A DNA stretch of 64,000 nucleotides from Pseudohongiella sp. Its GTDB lineage: Bacteria > Pseudomonadota > Gammaproteobacteria > Pseudomonadales > Pseudohongiellaceae. The notes beneath the pieces are model-generated. The model was not told where the DNA came from. It saw only the letters and a list, made by a program, of their open reading frames with translations, and did not search any database. Positions 10,237 to 21,700 of the stretch are shown here, in pieces. The first letter of the stretch is position 1. Each line of letters begins with the position of its first letter. Location of the stretch: assembly GCA_030696315.1 (NCBI GenBank), contig JAUYSM010000073.1, forward strand, positions 1 through 64,000, given 5' to 3'. The position numbers and the translations under genes were made by a program.

Positions 10237-10637
10237 TGCCAGACACCAATGATGCCACCCATGATGGTAAATGCCAGTGTGTGGTAAGAGGCGTTGATGG
10301 CAAACAGCTTGAACGAACGTTGTTCAAACAGATCATTAATGGCAAATGACATGGCTACCCAGCCAAATCCTGCCAGAAAACCATAAAATAACCCGCTTTG
10401 CAGCGTGCTGCTGCTGCCCAGAAACATGGCCAGATTAAACGCGATGACCAGACTGGCAAGGAATGCCAGACCAAAGGTTCTGGGGATATTCTGCTGTTTG
10501 GCGCGTTCTTCGGTGATACCACTTTCATGCATCCAGACTTTGCCAAATAGCAGGCCGGAATACCAAAGACCGCCGAGCATAAAACAGGATAAAGCAGCTA
10601 CAAAAATGGCAATCAGATTCAGACTTGAGATATCCAT
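10233..10637 (-). CDS. DUF1761 family membrane protein
   Basis: A 134-residue protein with four predicted membrane helices and the family-like LGGLWYSGLLFGKVWM and ASYHTLAFTIMGGIIGVWH segments. DUF1761 proteins have no established function. The gene converges on the oxygenase gene with a 4-nt overlap of the two stop codons. GAGG-type bases (GAGGAAAACTC before ATG) support the start at 10637. Confidence 0.8.
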   Translation of the reverse strand: MDISSLNLIAIFVAALSCFMLGGLWYSGLLFGKVWMHESGITEERAKQQNIPRTFGLAFLASLVIAFNLAMFLGSSSTLQSGLFYGFLAGFGWVAMSFAINDLFEQRSFKLFAINASYHTLAFTIMGGIIGVWH

Positions 10638-10816
10638 GAGTTTTCCTCTTTATTGTTATGTGGCGTGGGGTGACAGAGTTCAATCTGCTACGCGCTTGTA
10701 AATATAGTCCTTCAATAAAAAGTTGACCAGTAAACTGTTGTCACAAAACCACTTGCAATAGTGTGCCCTTTGTTGCCCAAACGTGCTTACAATAAGGCTT
10801 GACGCTTAAAACAGTG

Positions 10817-11659
10817 ATGCGGGCCATGAACTTGATACCTCGGGTGATTACTTCAGTACTTTTGACAATACCACTGGTGGCAACCGCTCTTGTGTTGGTC
10901 GCAGCTGTGTTGATCGCACCATCGAAGGCATTGGCCCAGAACGGACAGCCAAGCATTCAACAATTGCTGGAAGAGCCATTTCTGGACGACTACTATTCCA
11001 ACGTGGTGTATGGCTACGAAATAATCATCGATACTCAGAAAAACGCCAGTCGTTATGTGGGCAATGCCCTTAACTGCAGCAACTGCCACTTACAAGCGGG
11101 TACCCAAAAGGAAGCCTTGCCGCTGAACGTTGCTGGTATGTACCCAAAATGGCGCGCTAAAAATGGTAAACGTAATGGCATTGGTTTGCGAATTCGTGAA
11201 TGTTTTCTGTACAGCATGGATGGCATCATGCCGCCGGAAGATGCGCCAGAAGTGCTGGCGATTTCGGCGTATGTGAGCTACCTGTCGCAGGGGCAGATCA
11301 TGGGTGCAGAACCCGAAGGACGGGGTGTGCCCACGTTACCGGATACCGGTTATGACCCCAATCCTGCCAATGGCCGGGCGGTATATCTTGCGCAGTGTGC
11401 CAGTTGTCATGGCACACAAGGGGAGGGCGTTGCCGGCATGCCGCCGGTGTGGGGTTTAAACTCCTACAACAAAGGTGCCGGCATGAATGATATTCGTGAA
11501 GCTGCTGGTTTCATCTGGGCAAACATGCCGCTGGGCAATGGTAAATCGCTGAGCCACCAGCAAGCACTGGACGTGTCAGCCTACCTGAATTTGCAGATAC
11601 GCCCTTCTGACCCCAGAGACAGCAAATTCCTCAAACTGTTGGAACACCTGATAAATTGA
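10817..11659 (+). CDS. Dihaem cytochrome c, thiosulfate dehydrogenase (TsdA)-like
   Basis: An exported cytochrome of about 280 residues with an N-terminal hydrophobic signal or anchor. Two haem c sites are visible: C87-SN-C90-H91 and C194-AS-C197-H198. The block around the first haem (NALNCSNCHLQAG, then YPKWRAKNG and RIRECFLYSMDG) is like TsdA and SoxA-related cytochromes. C129 or M133 could supply the distal ligand. TsdA joins two thiosulfates to tetrathionate in the periplasm; here this is an inference from similarity. Start codons TTG 10799, ATG 10817 and ATG 10826 all lack a clear ribosome site. The gene overlaps the following SulP gene by 4 nt. Confidence 0.75.
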   Translation: MRAMNLIPRVITSVLLTIPLVATALVLVAAVLIAPSKALAQNGQPSIQQLLEEPFLDDYYSNVVYGYEIIIDTQKNASRYVGNALNCSNCHLQAGTQKEALPLNVAGMYPKWRAKNGKRNGIGLRIRECFLYSMDGIMPPEDAPEVLAISAYVSYLSQGQIMGAEPEGRGVPTLPDTGYDPNPANGRAVYLAQCASCHGTQGEGVAGMPPVWGLNSYNKGAGMNDIREAAGFIWANMPLGNGKSLSHQQALDVSAYLNLQIRPSDPRDSKFLKLLEHLIN

Positions 11660-13227
11660 TCCGTAAATATCTCACAGAAGCGACTCCTTCGTTTGCCTGG
11701 AAAAATCATCTGGGCAACTGGCGTACGGAGATATTTGCGGGATTTGTAGGCGCCATACTGGTTATTCCACAAGGCATCACCTTTGCATATCTGGCTGGCC
11801 TGCAGCCAGAATATGGTTTGTATTGCGCGATTTTTGTGACGCTGTTTTGCAGTGTGTTTGGCACCTCATCGATGATGAGCGGCCCGAATACTGCTGTCGC
11901 AATTCTGATCGGGACAGCGGTGTTGCCACTGGCCGGTCGCGGCAGTCCGGTGTATGTCGATTTTGTGTTTCTGTTGTGTTTGATGGTGGGCGCCATTCAA
12001 TTATTGTTCTGGCTGACGCGCGGGGCACGAATTTTTCAGTACCTGTCACCCGCGGCCATTTCGGGCATTTCTGCTGGCGCCGGCTTTTTAATTATCATGT
12101 CGTCACTGGACAGCATTCTGGATTTGTCGACGTTCAAGACTACGTTCTTTTACGAAAAAATATATGTGATTGTCAGTGACGCCCGCGATCTGGTAAATCC
12201 GTACAGCCTGTTTATTGGTCTGTGCACAATCGCTGGCGGCTATATAGGACGTCGGTTTTCACCACGTTATTTTATTATTATTGCGGTGACGGCAGGTTAT
12301 CTCAGTGGTTTGCTGGTAGCGTTTATCTGGCCGCAGCCGATCACTGAGCTTGAATATCTGGGCCGTATGCCGCTGGAATGGTTGCCGTTCAGCATACCCA
12401 CCATCAACATGGAATATCTGATGATCAGCACCAAGCTGATCCCCTATGCGATTACCATTGCATTTATTGGGCTGGCACAGTCGCTGGTGATTGTTCGCGA
12501 GCTCAAGATGGAGACTGATCAGGACATCAATCTGGATAAAGAAGTGTATGCCCAGGGGCTGGCTAATCTGTTGGCACCGTTTTTCTCCAGTTTTGCTGGC
12601 GCAGGCAGCTTTAACCGAACCAAGGCCAACCAGAGTCTTGGTGCGACCACGCCGTTTTCCGGTATCACCTCCGCAGGTTTTGTGCTGATACTGATCACCT
12701 TTCTTGGGCCAATACTCACCTATATGCCGATGGCCGCCATGGCCGGCACGCTGTTTATTGTGGGCGCGGACATGATCAAGTGGCGCGATATCAAACACTA
12801 CGCCAAGGTGCGCGCGGAGTTGGTGATTTATCTGGCCACGTTTATCAGCATCATGTTTTTTGGGCTGGCCACAGGTGTTGTGGTCGCGGTGTTCCTGTCG
12901 GTCAGTGTGTTTATGTTACGCATCAGTCAGCTGGAGTTGACGGTTGAACCAACGGACTCGGGTATGCTTCTTAAAGTCAAAGGCGCCTTGTTTTATGCAT
13001 CGCTTGCGCATCTTACCGAACGTTTTCACAGTCACTTCGGTAAAAATATGACCGTCGATCTGCAATTCACCACCCATATCGACCAGTCTGCTGTTGATTT
13101 TTTTATTCGGGAATCGAAGCACATGGCGGCGCATGGCGCCAGGTTGACGCTATTGATCAATGATAAACAAGGTCACTTCTTAAAGAAGCTGGGTGCGAGC
13201 AGTGAAATTGATCTGGTTGCGTTATAG
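11656..13227 (+). CDS. SulP-family anion permease with STAS domain
   Basis: A 523-residue inner-membrane transporter of the SulP/SLC26 family (sulfate, bicarbonate or other anions). Diagnostic segments are GAILVIPQGITFAYLAGLQP and GLYCAIFVTLFCSVFGTSS in the N-terminal half. GAGSFNRTKANQSLGATTP follows in the middle. A C-terminal STAS domain (about residues 430-523) contains HIDQSAVDFFIRE. The TTG start at 11656 overlaps the cytochrome stop (TTGA), indicating coupled translation. Pairing with a TsdA-like cytochrome suggests sulfur anions as substrates; a second SulP at 61251 has the same kind of context. Confidence 0.9.
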   Translation: MIRKYLTEATPSFAWKNHLGNWRTEIFAGFVGAILVIPQGITFAYLAGLQPEYGLYCAIFVTLFCSVFGTSSMMSGPNTAVAILIGTAVLPLAGRGSPVYVDFVFLLCLMVGAIQLLFWLTRGARIFQYLSPAAISGISAGAGFLIIMSSLDSILDLSTFKTTFFYEKIYVIVSDARDLVNPYSLFIGLCTIAGGYIGRRFSPRYFIIIAVTAGYLSGLLVAFIWPQPITELEYLGRMPLEWLPFSIPTINMEYLMISTKLIPYAITIAFIGLAQSLVIVRELKMETDQDINLDKEVYAQGLANLLAPFFSSFAGAGSFNRTKANQSLGATTPFSGITSAGFVLILITFLGPILTYMPMAAMAGTLFIVGADMIKWRDIKHYAKVRAELVIYLATFISIMFFGLATGVVVAVFLSVSVFMLRISQLELTVEPTDSGMLLKVKGALFYASLAHLTERFHSHFGKNMTVDLQFTTHIDQSAVDFFIRESKHMAAHGARLTLLINDKQGHFLKKLGASSEIDLVAL

Positions 13228-13269
13228 TTTTTAGTACACTCATTCAGTAAACACAGCAGGAGAACAACG

Positions 13270-13938
13270 ATGAAAGATGATGATCAGCAAACAGTCGGGC
13301 GCCGCGCCCTTTTGAGCAATCTGGGTGTCGCTGCCGTTGCTGGCCTGGCGGTCAGTGCCAGTCAGGTGTCGGCGCAGCCAACGCCCATGGACACAGGGTT
13401 TCAACCGGCCAGACATGGCCAGGATCTGTGGCTGGATGAGCTGCCTGGCAGTCACCGGGTGATTGTCGACTCATCATCGCCCGTGGGCGGCGCCAGTGCC
13501 TTGTGGTACGCCAATAACATTCTCAGCGCTCATGAGGAGTCATACGAGGGGAGCGCTTCTGACTACGCCATGATTGTGTGTTTCCGGCACTTGTCTACAA
13601 CGTATGGATTTAATGATGCCATCTGGCAAAAATACGGCGCTATGTTTGACCGCGCAGCTAACCCGGCACCAACACAGAATCCCATGAACACAGCGGGGCC
13701 CTCTAACGGCGGGAATAGTATCGCGTCATCAGTGGCGCGCGGGGTGCAGTTTGCCATTTGCGGCAGAGCCACCCGACGCTTCGCCATGGCGATTGCCTCG
13801 TCAACCGGGGTAACGGCTGACGAAGCGTTTGCTGAATTGTCATCAAGTCTGATCCCCAACGCCCGTATGGTGCCGGCGGGCGTAGTAACGGTCACCCGGG
13901 CGCAGGAATATGGTTACAGTTTGTTGTATGCGGAGTAA
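13270..13938 (+). CDS. Tat-exported DsrE-like protein
   Basis: A 222-residue protein with an N-terminal twin-arginine signal (GRRALLSNLGVAAVAGLAVS, cleavage probably after VSA). The rest resembles exported DsrE/DsrF-like proteins: an opening HRVIVDSSSPVGGASALWYANN strand-loop-helix and a closing VPAGVVTVTRAQEYGYSLLY. C164 in FAICGRA sits where family members often carry a conserved Cys; C104 is the other. DsrE-like proteins handle sulfur transfer, but exported forms are not characterised. AGGAGA precedes ATG 13270. Its place after a TsdA-like cytochrome and SulP supports a sulfur role by inference. Confidence 0.75.
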   Translation: MKDDDQQTVGRRALLSNLGVAAVAGLAVSASQVSAQPTPMDTGFQPARHGQDLWLDELPGSHRVIVDSSSPVGGASALWYANNILSAHEESYEGSASDYAMIVCFRHLSTTYGFNDAIWQKYGAMFDRAANPAPTQNPMNTAGPSNGGNSIASSVARGVQFAICGRATRRFAMAIASSTGVTADEAFAELSSSLIPNARMVPAGVVTVTRAQEYGYSLLYAE

Positions 13939-13961
13939 CAAGCCGCGGGGGTTTGGAGTAA

Positions 13962-15668
13962 TTACTCCGAACCAACCAGTTCAAAAACAAGGTTTGTGCC
14001 ATCAATCAATAAAAACTGCAGGCCCCGGTACTCAACATTGTCCTCAATGTGAAGTTCCGGGATGCGGAATATCCCGGTCGCAGAGTTGAAAGTAGATGCT
14101 TTTTCAGGCAAAACAGGTAATGGTTTCAACGTTGACTCGATTGCCTGTATGCGCACTGATGGTTCCATTTGAAGCAAATTAAAACCAAGCTCGATATTGC
14201 CAAATTCACCAGCTGCTACGTTAGACGTTAATCGATTGCTGCACAGGTCAAACCGGTTGGCAACTGCTGGCAGATTGTTCGAGCTGATGGGGACGTAATT
14301 CATGGCCAGTGTGTTGACGCCGTTGTTGTTGTACACAAATACCTCGGCAAAACCGAACTGATTGCGGCCTGACAGCGCAGAGTTTGCCCACCTCAGTCGA
14401 TCGACAACTTCGGGATTACTGCTCAATTGTGCACGGGAAACAGCGCGCAGTTTTCCATTGCCGGCACTCTCAAAAAACAAGGTGGAATTGGCAGAGGGAT
14501 CGCGATTATCAACAGCAACCACCTCGGGATGCCCATCCCGGTTGATATCATGCAGGCGCAAGAAGTAGGGTGTGTCGCGAACCGGGTTGGTATCCTGGGT
14601 CGGGCCACTCAGACAGCTGTCTGTGCGGTCCACAAATCGACGAGTGCCGCGACCTTCGCTGTACAGAAACTGCATTGCCAGACCCCTGAAATTGCGATCG
14701 TAGGCGGTGAACTGAATATCCAGGGCGCCATCATTGTTTACATCAAAGGTAGTTGCTTCGATCACGGCATACTCACCGTTAGCCACAAAACGGGACATGT
14801 CCGGCAGTAGCGTTACCTGAGCCTTTGAAAAGTCTCCATTACCAGGGTTCCAATACACCCGGCTAGGGATAGTTCCGGTATTTTCAACACGTCCAACGAT
14901 CAGATCAGGAAATTTGTCACCATCCAGATCTTTTATCTGTACGGCCCAGGTTGTTGGGGTTGTCAGACTTAATAGCGATGCAGGCATGCGGGTTCTGTCC
15001 ATTTCAAAACCAGCGGCGCCCTTGTTCATCAAAAAATAGTTTTGTTTGGCAGCATCGCCCAGCGCATTGTTGGTTACCAGAATATCAATGCGCCCATCAC
15101 CATCAATGTCGCCCGCTGCCGCGTTGTGTGTAAAGTCATGCAGCGTTGGCAGCAGGTTGGTCGCGTCCCTGAAACCACTGCCAGTGCCCAACAACAGTTG
15201 ATTCTGGAAGCCCGGGAACGGCGGCGCGTCCCAGCCATGATCAGCCAGAAACATGTCAGCAATTCCATCACCATTAAAATCTTCAACCAGTATTTCCCGC
15301 ACCCATTCCGAGTTGGGCTTGTCTCCGGTTGCCGGTGTGAAGGTGTTGTTGCCGTTGTTTAACAGAATGATGCCGGGGCGTCCGCCTTTACGCGGTGCAC
15401 TGATGGGTGAAAACACGGTAGCAACGATGTCAGTGAATCCATCGCCATTCACATCTTCGAAATAGCGGAAGATATCCGGCGCCATATCAGTGGGCATACT
15501 GAAGTGCAAAAAACTGACCGGGCCTGCTGTATAAGCTGAGCGCTGCGGTGCTGCGCCGGTTTGGCTGGCTGCAATGTGTGAGTGGAGCAAGACGGGTAAG
15601 GAGACAAGACAGGCAGGCAGTAATGAGAAGGTCGTGAAGCGTGATTTCGTAAAGTTGCCTGATGTCAT
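13962..15668 (-). CDS. Secreted VCBS/FG-GAP repeat protein
   Basis: A 568-residue exported protein. I start at ATG 15668 (AGGT upstream), which places a Sec signal (SLLPACLVSLPVLLHSHIAAS) at the N terminus; a longer reading to 15740 would bury it. At least six calcium-loop FG-GAP/VCBS repeats are readable: DVNGDGFTDIVA, DFNGDGIADMFL, DIDGDGRIDILV, DLDGDKFPDLIV, DVNNDGALDIQF and DINRDGHPEVVA. They probably build a seven-bladed propeller. The gene lies 131 nt downstream of the giant RTX gene on the same strand, and that protein carries its own FG-GAP block, so the two may share a surface role. Binding partner unknown. Confidence 0.85.
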   Translation of the reverse strand: MTSGNFTKSRFTTFSLLPACLVSLPVLLHSHIAASQTGAAPQRSAYTAGPVSFLHFSMPTDMAPDIFRYFEDVNGDGFTDIVATVFSPISAPRKGGRPGIILLNNGNNTFTPATGDKPNSEWVREILVEDFNGDGIADMFLADHGWDAPPFPGFQNQLLLGTGSGFRDATNLLPTLHDFTHNAAAGDIDGDGRIDILVTNNALGDAAKQNYFLMNKGAAGFEMDRTRMPASLLSLTTPTTWAVQIKDLDGDKFPDLIVGRVENTGTIPSRVYWNPGNGDFSKAQVTLLPDMSRFVANGEYAVIEATTFDVNNDGALDIQFTAYDRNFRGLAMQFLYSEGRGTRRFVDRTDSCLSGPTQDTNPVRDTPYFLRLHDINRDGHPEVVAVDNRDPSANSTLFFESAGNGKLRAVSRAQLSSNPEVVDRLRWANSALSGRNQFGFAEVFVYNNNGVNTLAMNYVPISSNNLPAVANRFDLCSNRLTSNVAAGEFGNIELGFNLLQMEPSVRIQAIESTLKPLPVLPEKASTFNSATGIFRIPELHIEDNVEYRGLQFLLIDGTNLVFELVGSE

Positions 15669-15761
15669 GGTTATTACCTGTGCTGAACTGAGAAATATTA
15701 ACAACGATGAATTGATATCAAAATCGAATAAATTCATCAATCGTTTATTTTAAGTTCCGTA

Positions 15762-15785
15762 CGGGCACCACTCATCAGGTGCCCG
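15762..15785 (-). terminator. Hairpin between the RTX and VCBS genes
   Basis: CGGGCACC (15762-15769) and GGTGCCCG (15778-15785) form a perfect 8-bp stem with an 8-nt loop, 15 nt after the RTX stop. No T run follows on the minus strand, so it may slow or attenuate rather than fully terminate. Confidence 0.5.
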
Positions 15786-15799
15786 CAGTTCAGACCGTG

Positions 15800-18700
15800 T
15801 TAACCAAACACAAACTCAACACCTTTATCTGCCAGGCCTATCAGTTGAATATAGCTCTGGTTCAGAGGATGCAGGGCTGTATCGATTGCTAAAGACACCT
15901 GCGTTGAGGTGCCATTTGCAATCTGACCGAGATAAAACTCCAGGTCTGCTTGCGGTGGTACCACACCGACCACATTGGTATACACCAGTTTCACCAAGGT
16001 TTCGTTGCTGGGGTTAGGGCCCAGCACGGCATCAAGCGCCATCTTCATCAGTTGCTCATATGTGTAGCCGGCATTCTCCAGCAGATCAAGGCCAATCGAC
16101 ACGTATTCCGGAATCTGCCAGTTATCTCTGCCTAACAGGGTAACCAACAGTTTGGCAACCAGTCCGGCGTTGCCATCAATATCAAATGCCAGTGCCTTAT
16201 CGCCAAACACCAGGCGTTCCACGCTGACTAATGTGTCAGTGCCTTCGTTGCCCAGCAGGTCTTTGACGGTGAGTTCAGTACCGTTTCGGGTGATCTGGAA
16301 ACTCGATTTGAGTCCCTGATATTTGGCAACATCAATGCCGGCTTTGCCATCGATCCTGTCGTTGCCGGTGCCGCCGGTGAACACGTCTTTACCGTTTGTG
16401 CCAATCAGAATCTCATTGGGATCAAAGACGGGAGCCACTGTTGCATAGTCAATTTGCACCGCATTACTGGTGTTACTGGTAAGGGTGCTGACCTTGCCCA
16501 AACCATCGGTGATGGTTAATCGCGCGCTGATCTCAGAGCCTGCATCATCGCTTTTAACAACATAGGTGGCAGCTGATGCGCCCGCAATTGGCAATCCTTT
16601 GCGTAGCCATTGATAGGCAAATGTACTCAGACCATCGGCATCATTCAGTGCGCTGGTGTCGATGGAGAGTGTTTTGCCAACAATGGCCGGGCCCGCCACC
16701 AACGCCGTGCCACTGAGCGGTTTGTCTGTGCGGGGCGATCCAAACAACACGACGCTGGGAGCGTCGGTCCTGCCCAGCAGCAGGTCGGCACCACCATCAC
16801 CATTAATGTCGCCGGCAGAAGCTACTTCGCCACCAAACCCGCTGCCATCAGGCGAAATCACAATAAAGCCTTCACGTGAGGAGATATTGTCGAGATTGAC
16901 GGAGGCGCCCAGACTTTGTTTGTTGCCGTATACCACAAACACTTTGCCGTTGTTGACCTGAGTTGGTTTGCCTTCCGGTGAAAAAACCGTAGTTGTGCGT
17001 GCGCCAATCACAATATCCGCGAGTCGATCGTTGTTGAGGTCGTCAACAATAGCCACAGAACCTTCACCCAATGCATAGTGGTTTGGCCCCGGGAAATCCA
17101 GTTTAAACGCGCTACCGTTGTTGCCGTTGAGATCCTCCAGTCGCAGCATCTCGCCCAGCCCACCGGCACTGCCATACACCAGATAGGCGCGGGCAGGCTG
17201 ATCCGGGATGGTGGGGGATGTAGGTCGCATCACACCAATAATGACGTCGTCATAGCCATCACCGTTCACATCGCCACCGCCAGCAACCAGGCCGCCGGTG
17301 CGGTCCTGTCCAGAAGCATAAACACCGGTAATTTTGGTGCCTTGTGTTGCTGCCATGGTCATTAAATCAAGGGCTGCAGGTAAGGGCGCTTTGCTGCCAT
17401 ACACAATAAAGGCACCACCAATCAGGTCGTTGGAACCGATGCCCGCAGGATCTGACACCTCCAGATACGGTGCCCCAATAATCAGGTCGTCGATGCCGTC
17501 TCCATTAACGTCACCGGCATTGCTGACACTTTCACCGGCCAAAGTGAAACTACCAAAGCCGTTAATGCGCATACCATTGCTGCCATTGAGCGTCGCAATG
17601 TCCAGCTTGGCATTAAACGGGCCCGCTGACCCGAATACCACATAGGCAGCACCGCCTAAATTGCTATCCAGCGGGGCACCAATCACCACATCATCAAAAC
17701 CATCGCCATTAAAATCAAAACCGCCGGCAACATAGGTTTCTAAATAACCACCAGCAACGTTAATCTGGAATCCATTTTTCCCATCCAGATTATCGAGGTT
17801 GATAATCGGATCAAACGCCGTGGTTTTTCCAAACAGGATATAGGATTGTTGATTGCCACCAATAATCAGGTCATCGATACCGTCCTTGTTAAAATCCCCG
17901 GCTGTACTGATGGCCAGACTGGTATCATCTAATTTGGACAGTAATTTGAAACTTTTGGATCCGGGAGACGTCGGATCTCCCAGATACACAGTGGTGTTTA
18001 GAGTGAAGATGCCGGGCAGTGACCCTGAGGATGCTATCGATAAATTGCCGATGGCAAAATCGCCCCGACCATCTTTATTGATATCACCAATTCCATTAAG
18101 CGCAACATGATTGGCGAGAGAGCCGATATCAAAGGTCTTGCCGTTGAAGGTATTCTTCGACAGATCAACAACATTGCTTGCAATACCCGGCAACTGGACA
18201 TTTTTTAAGGTCAGTGTTGAGCCATCCGGCAAGCTGATGACAGTATTGAGGCCGGCAATCGCGTAAGTCAGTAACGACGCGCCATTGATACCCAGGCTCG
18301 ATGTGTCCAGTACGTCCACACCGACTTCCCAGTCGGTCATAACGTCATGGCCCATGCCGAGACTGAGAACGACCACATCAGCGCCCGCACCGCCGGTCAG
18401 CGTATCGTTGCCCTCACCCCCATCCAGCCGATCTGCATAGTTGCCGGCGCCGCCGTACAGTATGTCGTCCCCCGGGCCACCGATCAGGGTATCCGCACCT
18501 GTGCCACCATCCAGAATATCGTTGCCTTCACCACCGTCTATATAGTCGTCACCATCAAACACAAAAAACGCAGGGTTGGTGGCGGTTTTTCCGGGGTCAC
18601 GAATAGTTGAGGGTCTCGGACTGGGGGCTGAGCCTTCTACGTTGTAGTTTTCTTTATCACCCAGGCCACCAAAAATAATATCGTCACCGCGATAACCATA

Positions 18701-21700
18701 CAGCTTGTCTGAATGGTATGAGCCGGTGATGCGGTCATCGCCACCAAAAATCGCATTCTGGTAAAACAACCAGTTGGCTGTAATCATGGTGAGCATGGGC
18801 TTGCTGAAACCACTGACCGACATCTGCGTGGTATTGCCACCGGAGAAATCAACCGCAAGTCGTGACACCGTACCCGTTTGCGGATTTAACAGTCCGCTGC
18901 CTTCAAAAAATCCTTTGCCGTTGGTTTGGAACTCAGTGTTGAAATAATAGCGGTTGCCATCGTTTTCACCCGCGCTGCGCTGTGACATGAACAGGAACTG
19001 TTTGCCACCGCCCTCCGGGCTCATATCGATAGGGTGTTTTGTATCGAAGCGGTTGCCAGCAAACAGCTGAACGTCCTCCTTCGGGAACAGTGTTTCAAAC
19101 AGTTCGTCATAAGTGACGGTTTTGTCGGTAAATACAAAACTTTCAATCGAGCGTGCTTTGTCCGTCTGACTGCCGTTAGTGATGTTCAGAAACCCATTAA
19201 CATCCAGTGCAAAGCTTGAGTCGGCAAACGCATAACTCAGCGTCAGACTGTCCTGACCCGCGCCACCGTCAAACGTGCTGTTGCCTTTGCCTTGCAGCGC
19301 ATCAGTGGCATTGAGAATACTGTTACTGCCATCAAAGAAGCGGTTGTTGCGATAGTCACCGGTGAGGGTGATGCTGACGTCACCGTCAACAACAAGGTTT
19401 TCTATATTCTCTGGTACCTTCATGCTGATGCGGGTGATGACGGTGTCCGTTCCGCCATCCGCTGTTTCAGGCCCAACCACATCACCAAAGTTATCAACAA
19501 AATAAATGTCATCGCCAGCGCCGCCAACCATGATATCGGCGCCTTCGCCGCCATCGAGGGTGTCGTTGCCAGCAAGCCCCAGCAAGGTTTGATTACCGAT
19601 GCCGCCTCTAAGCACATTATTGAGGCTGTTGCCGGTCACCGAAACGGATTTGCCTTCGATCACCAATGCATTTTCTACATGGGCGGGCAACGTGAAATTG
19701 ACTGACGTTTCGACGGTGTCATTGCCTTCGTTCAGCGCCTCAATGATAATTTCATTGGAGTTGTCCACGACATAGGTATCATCACCGAGGCCGCCTGCGA
19801 ACTGATCCAGACCCGTGCCGCCGATCAGGCGATCGTTACCAGCCCCGCCATTGAGCAAGTCATTGCCGGTACCACCGTCCAGAATGTCATCACCGTCAAG
19901 CCCGTTGATAATATCGTCGCCGCCCAGCCCCTCAATGAAGTCAGCAATGATCGTACCGGTAAGCAGATTGTTGCTCTCGGTGCCACGTACCACAAATTTG
20001 ACCGCGTCAGCAAAGCTCAATGTTTTGTCGGTAAATTCCAGGAACTCAATATCATCAGATATTGTGTCTATCGACAGCACAGTTGGGCCATCAGCCGCGA
20101 TAACACGCAACTTGCCGGCCAGCAGTTGGTAATAGACGCCTGTGCTGGCGAATTCAAACACAACGGTGTCAGTGCCACCGCCACCGCTTACATTGTCGTT
20201 ACCTGCGCCGGGTGTCAGTCGGTTGTTGTTATTGTCGCCAACCAGGGTATCCGCAAACGCTGAACCGATGATGTTTTCAATGTTTTTTAAGGAATCACCC
20301 TCAGCGTCGCCACCTTTAAAAACGAGTTTGGTCAGGTCAATGGTGACACCGGTCGGTGAGTGCTGGTATCCGGCAGTATCAATGCCTGCTCCGCCATCGA
20401 TGGTGTCTGCGCCTGCGCCACCAAAAAAGAAAGTATCTTCAGCGTTACCTACAAAATTGTCGTTGCCTTTGCCGCCAATGATGCGTTCGATATTGGTAAA
20501 CTGATCGCGCGAGCTAACGTACTGCTGGATAACTGAGACTTCCTGCTCTGGTAACAGACCCTCATCCGGCAGAAAACGAACTTCCTTTAAATCATCAGGC
20601 GTTTCCGCAAACAAAGGGTTCAATTTCCAGATGCGTTCAGGCGTGATTGGATCTTCTTGTATGCGAACGTCGTCACTGGGGTCGTCGGTACCTTGATCAC
20701 GAATCTGATAGGTGAAACGTGTTTCCTTGGTGCCGGTTTGGATCATATCGCCCGGCAGTCCGGTTGGCCCGGGAACAGACTTGAGTGAGTCAGTCCAGAC
20801 ATAGGCATCAACCGGCGTGAGGCTGGTAACCTCGCCGCTGGTGAGTGCAGCGCGCGAGCCTGCGCCGGCCATCACCACGGTGACGCCATAGGTGAGCGAC
20901 GAATAATCAATGCTGTCTGTGCCTGCGCCTCCGTCGAGTTGGTTGTTGCCAGCGCCGCCGCTCAAGTAATCGTCGCCATCACCGCCACGCAGTATGTCGT
21001 CACCACGCCCACCGACCAACACATCGTTGCCGCCGCGACCGTCCAGCAAGTCGTTGCCGGCACCACCACCGAGAAAGTTGTCATTGTCGTCGCCGAACAG
21101 TTGATCGTCGCCCACACCGCCAATCAGATTTTCGATGCTGACCAGGGTGTCGAGTCCCGCCTTACCGGTTTTCAGGTCGGCAATCACTCCCGTGGTGTCA
21201 TTGGTCAACCTGTTTATACCCGCCTTGGGGTGAACCTGATAGAGGCTCCAGCTGGCAGTGTCGTTACCATCACCACCATCCAATAAATCTGCACCATTGC
21301 CGCCGTGCAGGACATCATTGCCACTGCCACCAAACAATTGGTCATCACCGTCATTGCCAAACAGTTGATCACTGCCATCCATGCCGTGAATGATGTCATT
21401 GCCATCCCAACCAACAAGTTCATTATCCTGCTCATCGCCGGTAATAATGTCGTCAAACTGGGAACCAATGGCATTGACGATGCCACCAATCAAAATATCA
21501 CCAGTGGCATAACCGCGGTCCAGCGTTTTAGTGGTCAGGTCAACAGTCACGCCGGAGGTACTGACCTCATAGGTCAACAGGTTGATACCCTCACCACCAT
21601 CAATCTGTTCCCTGAAATCGCCGCCCACAAAGGTATCGTCGCCTTTGCCCCCATTTAGCACGGCAATCAGCGCCGGGTTGAACAGGCTCTTGGGGGTTTC

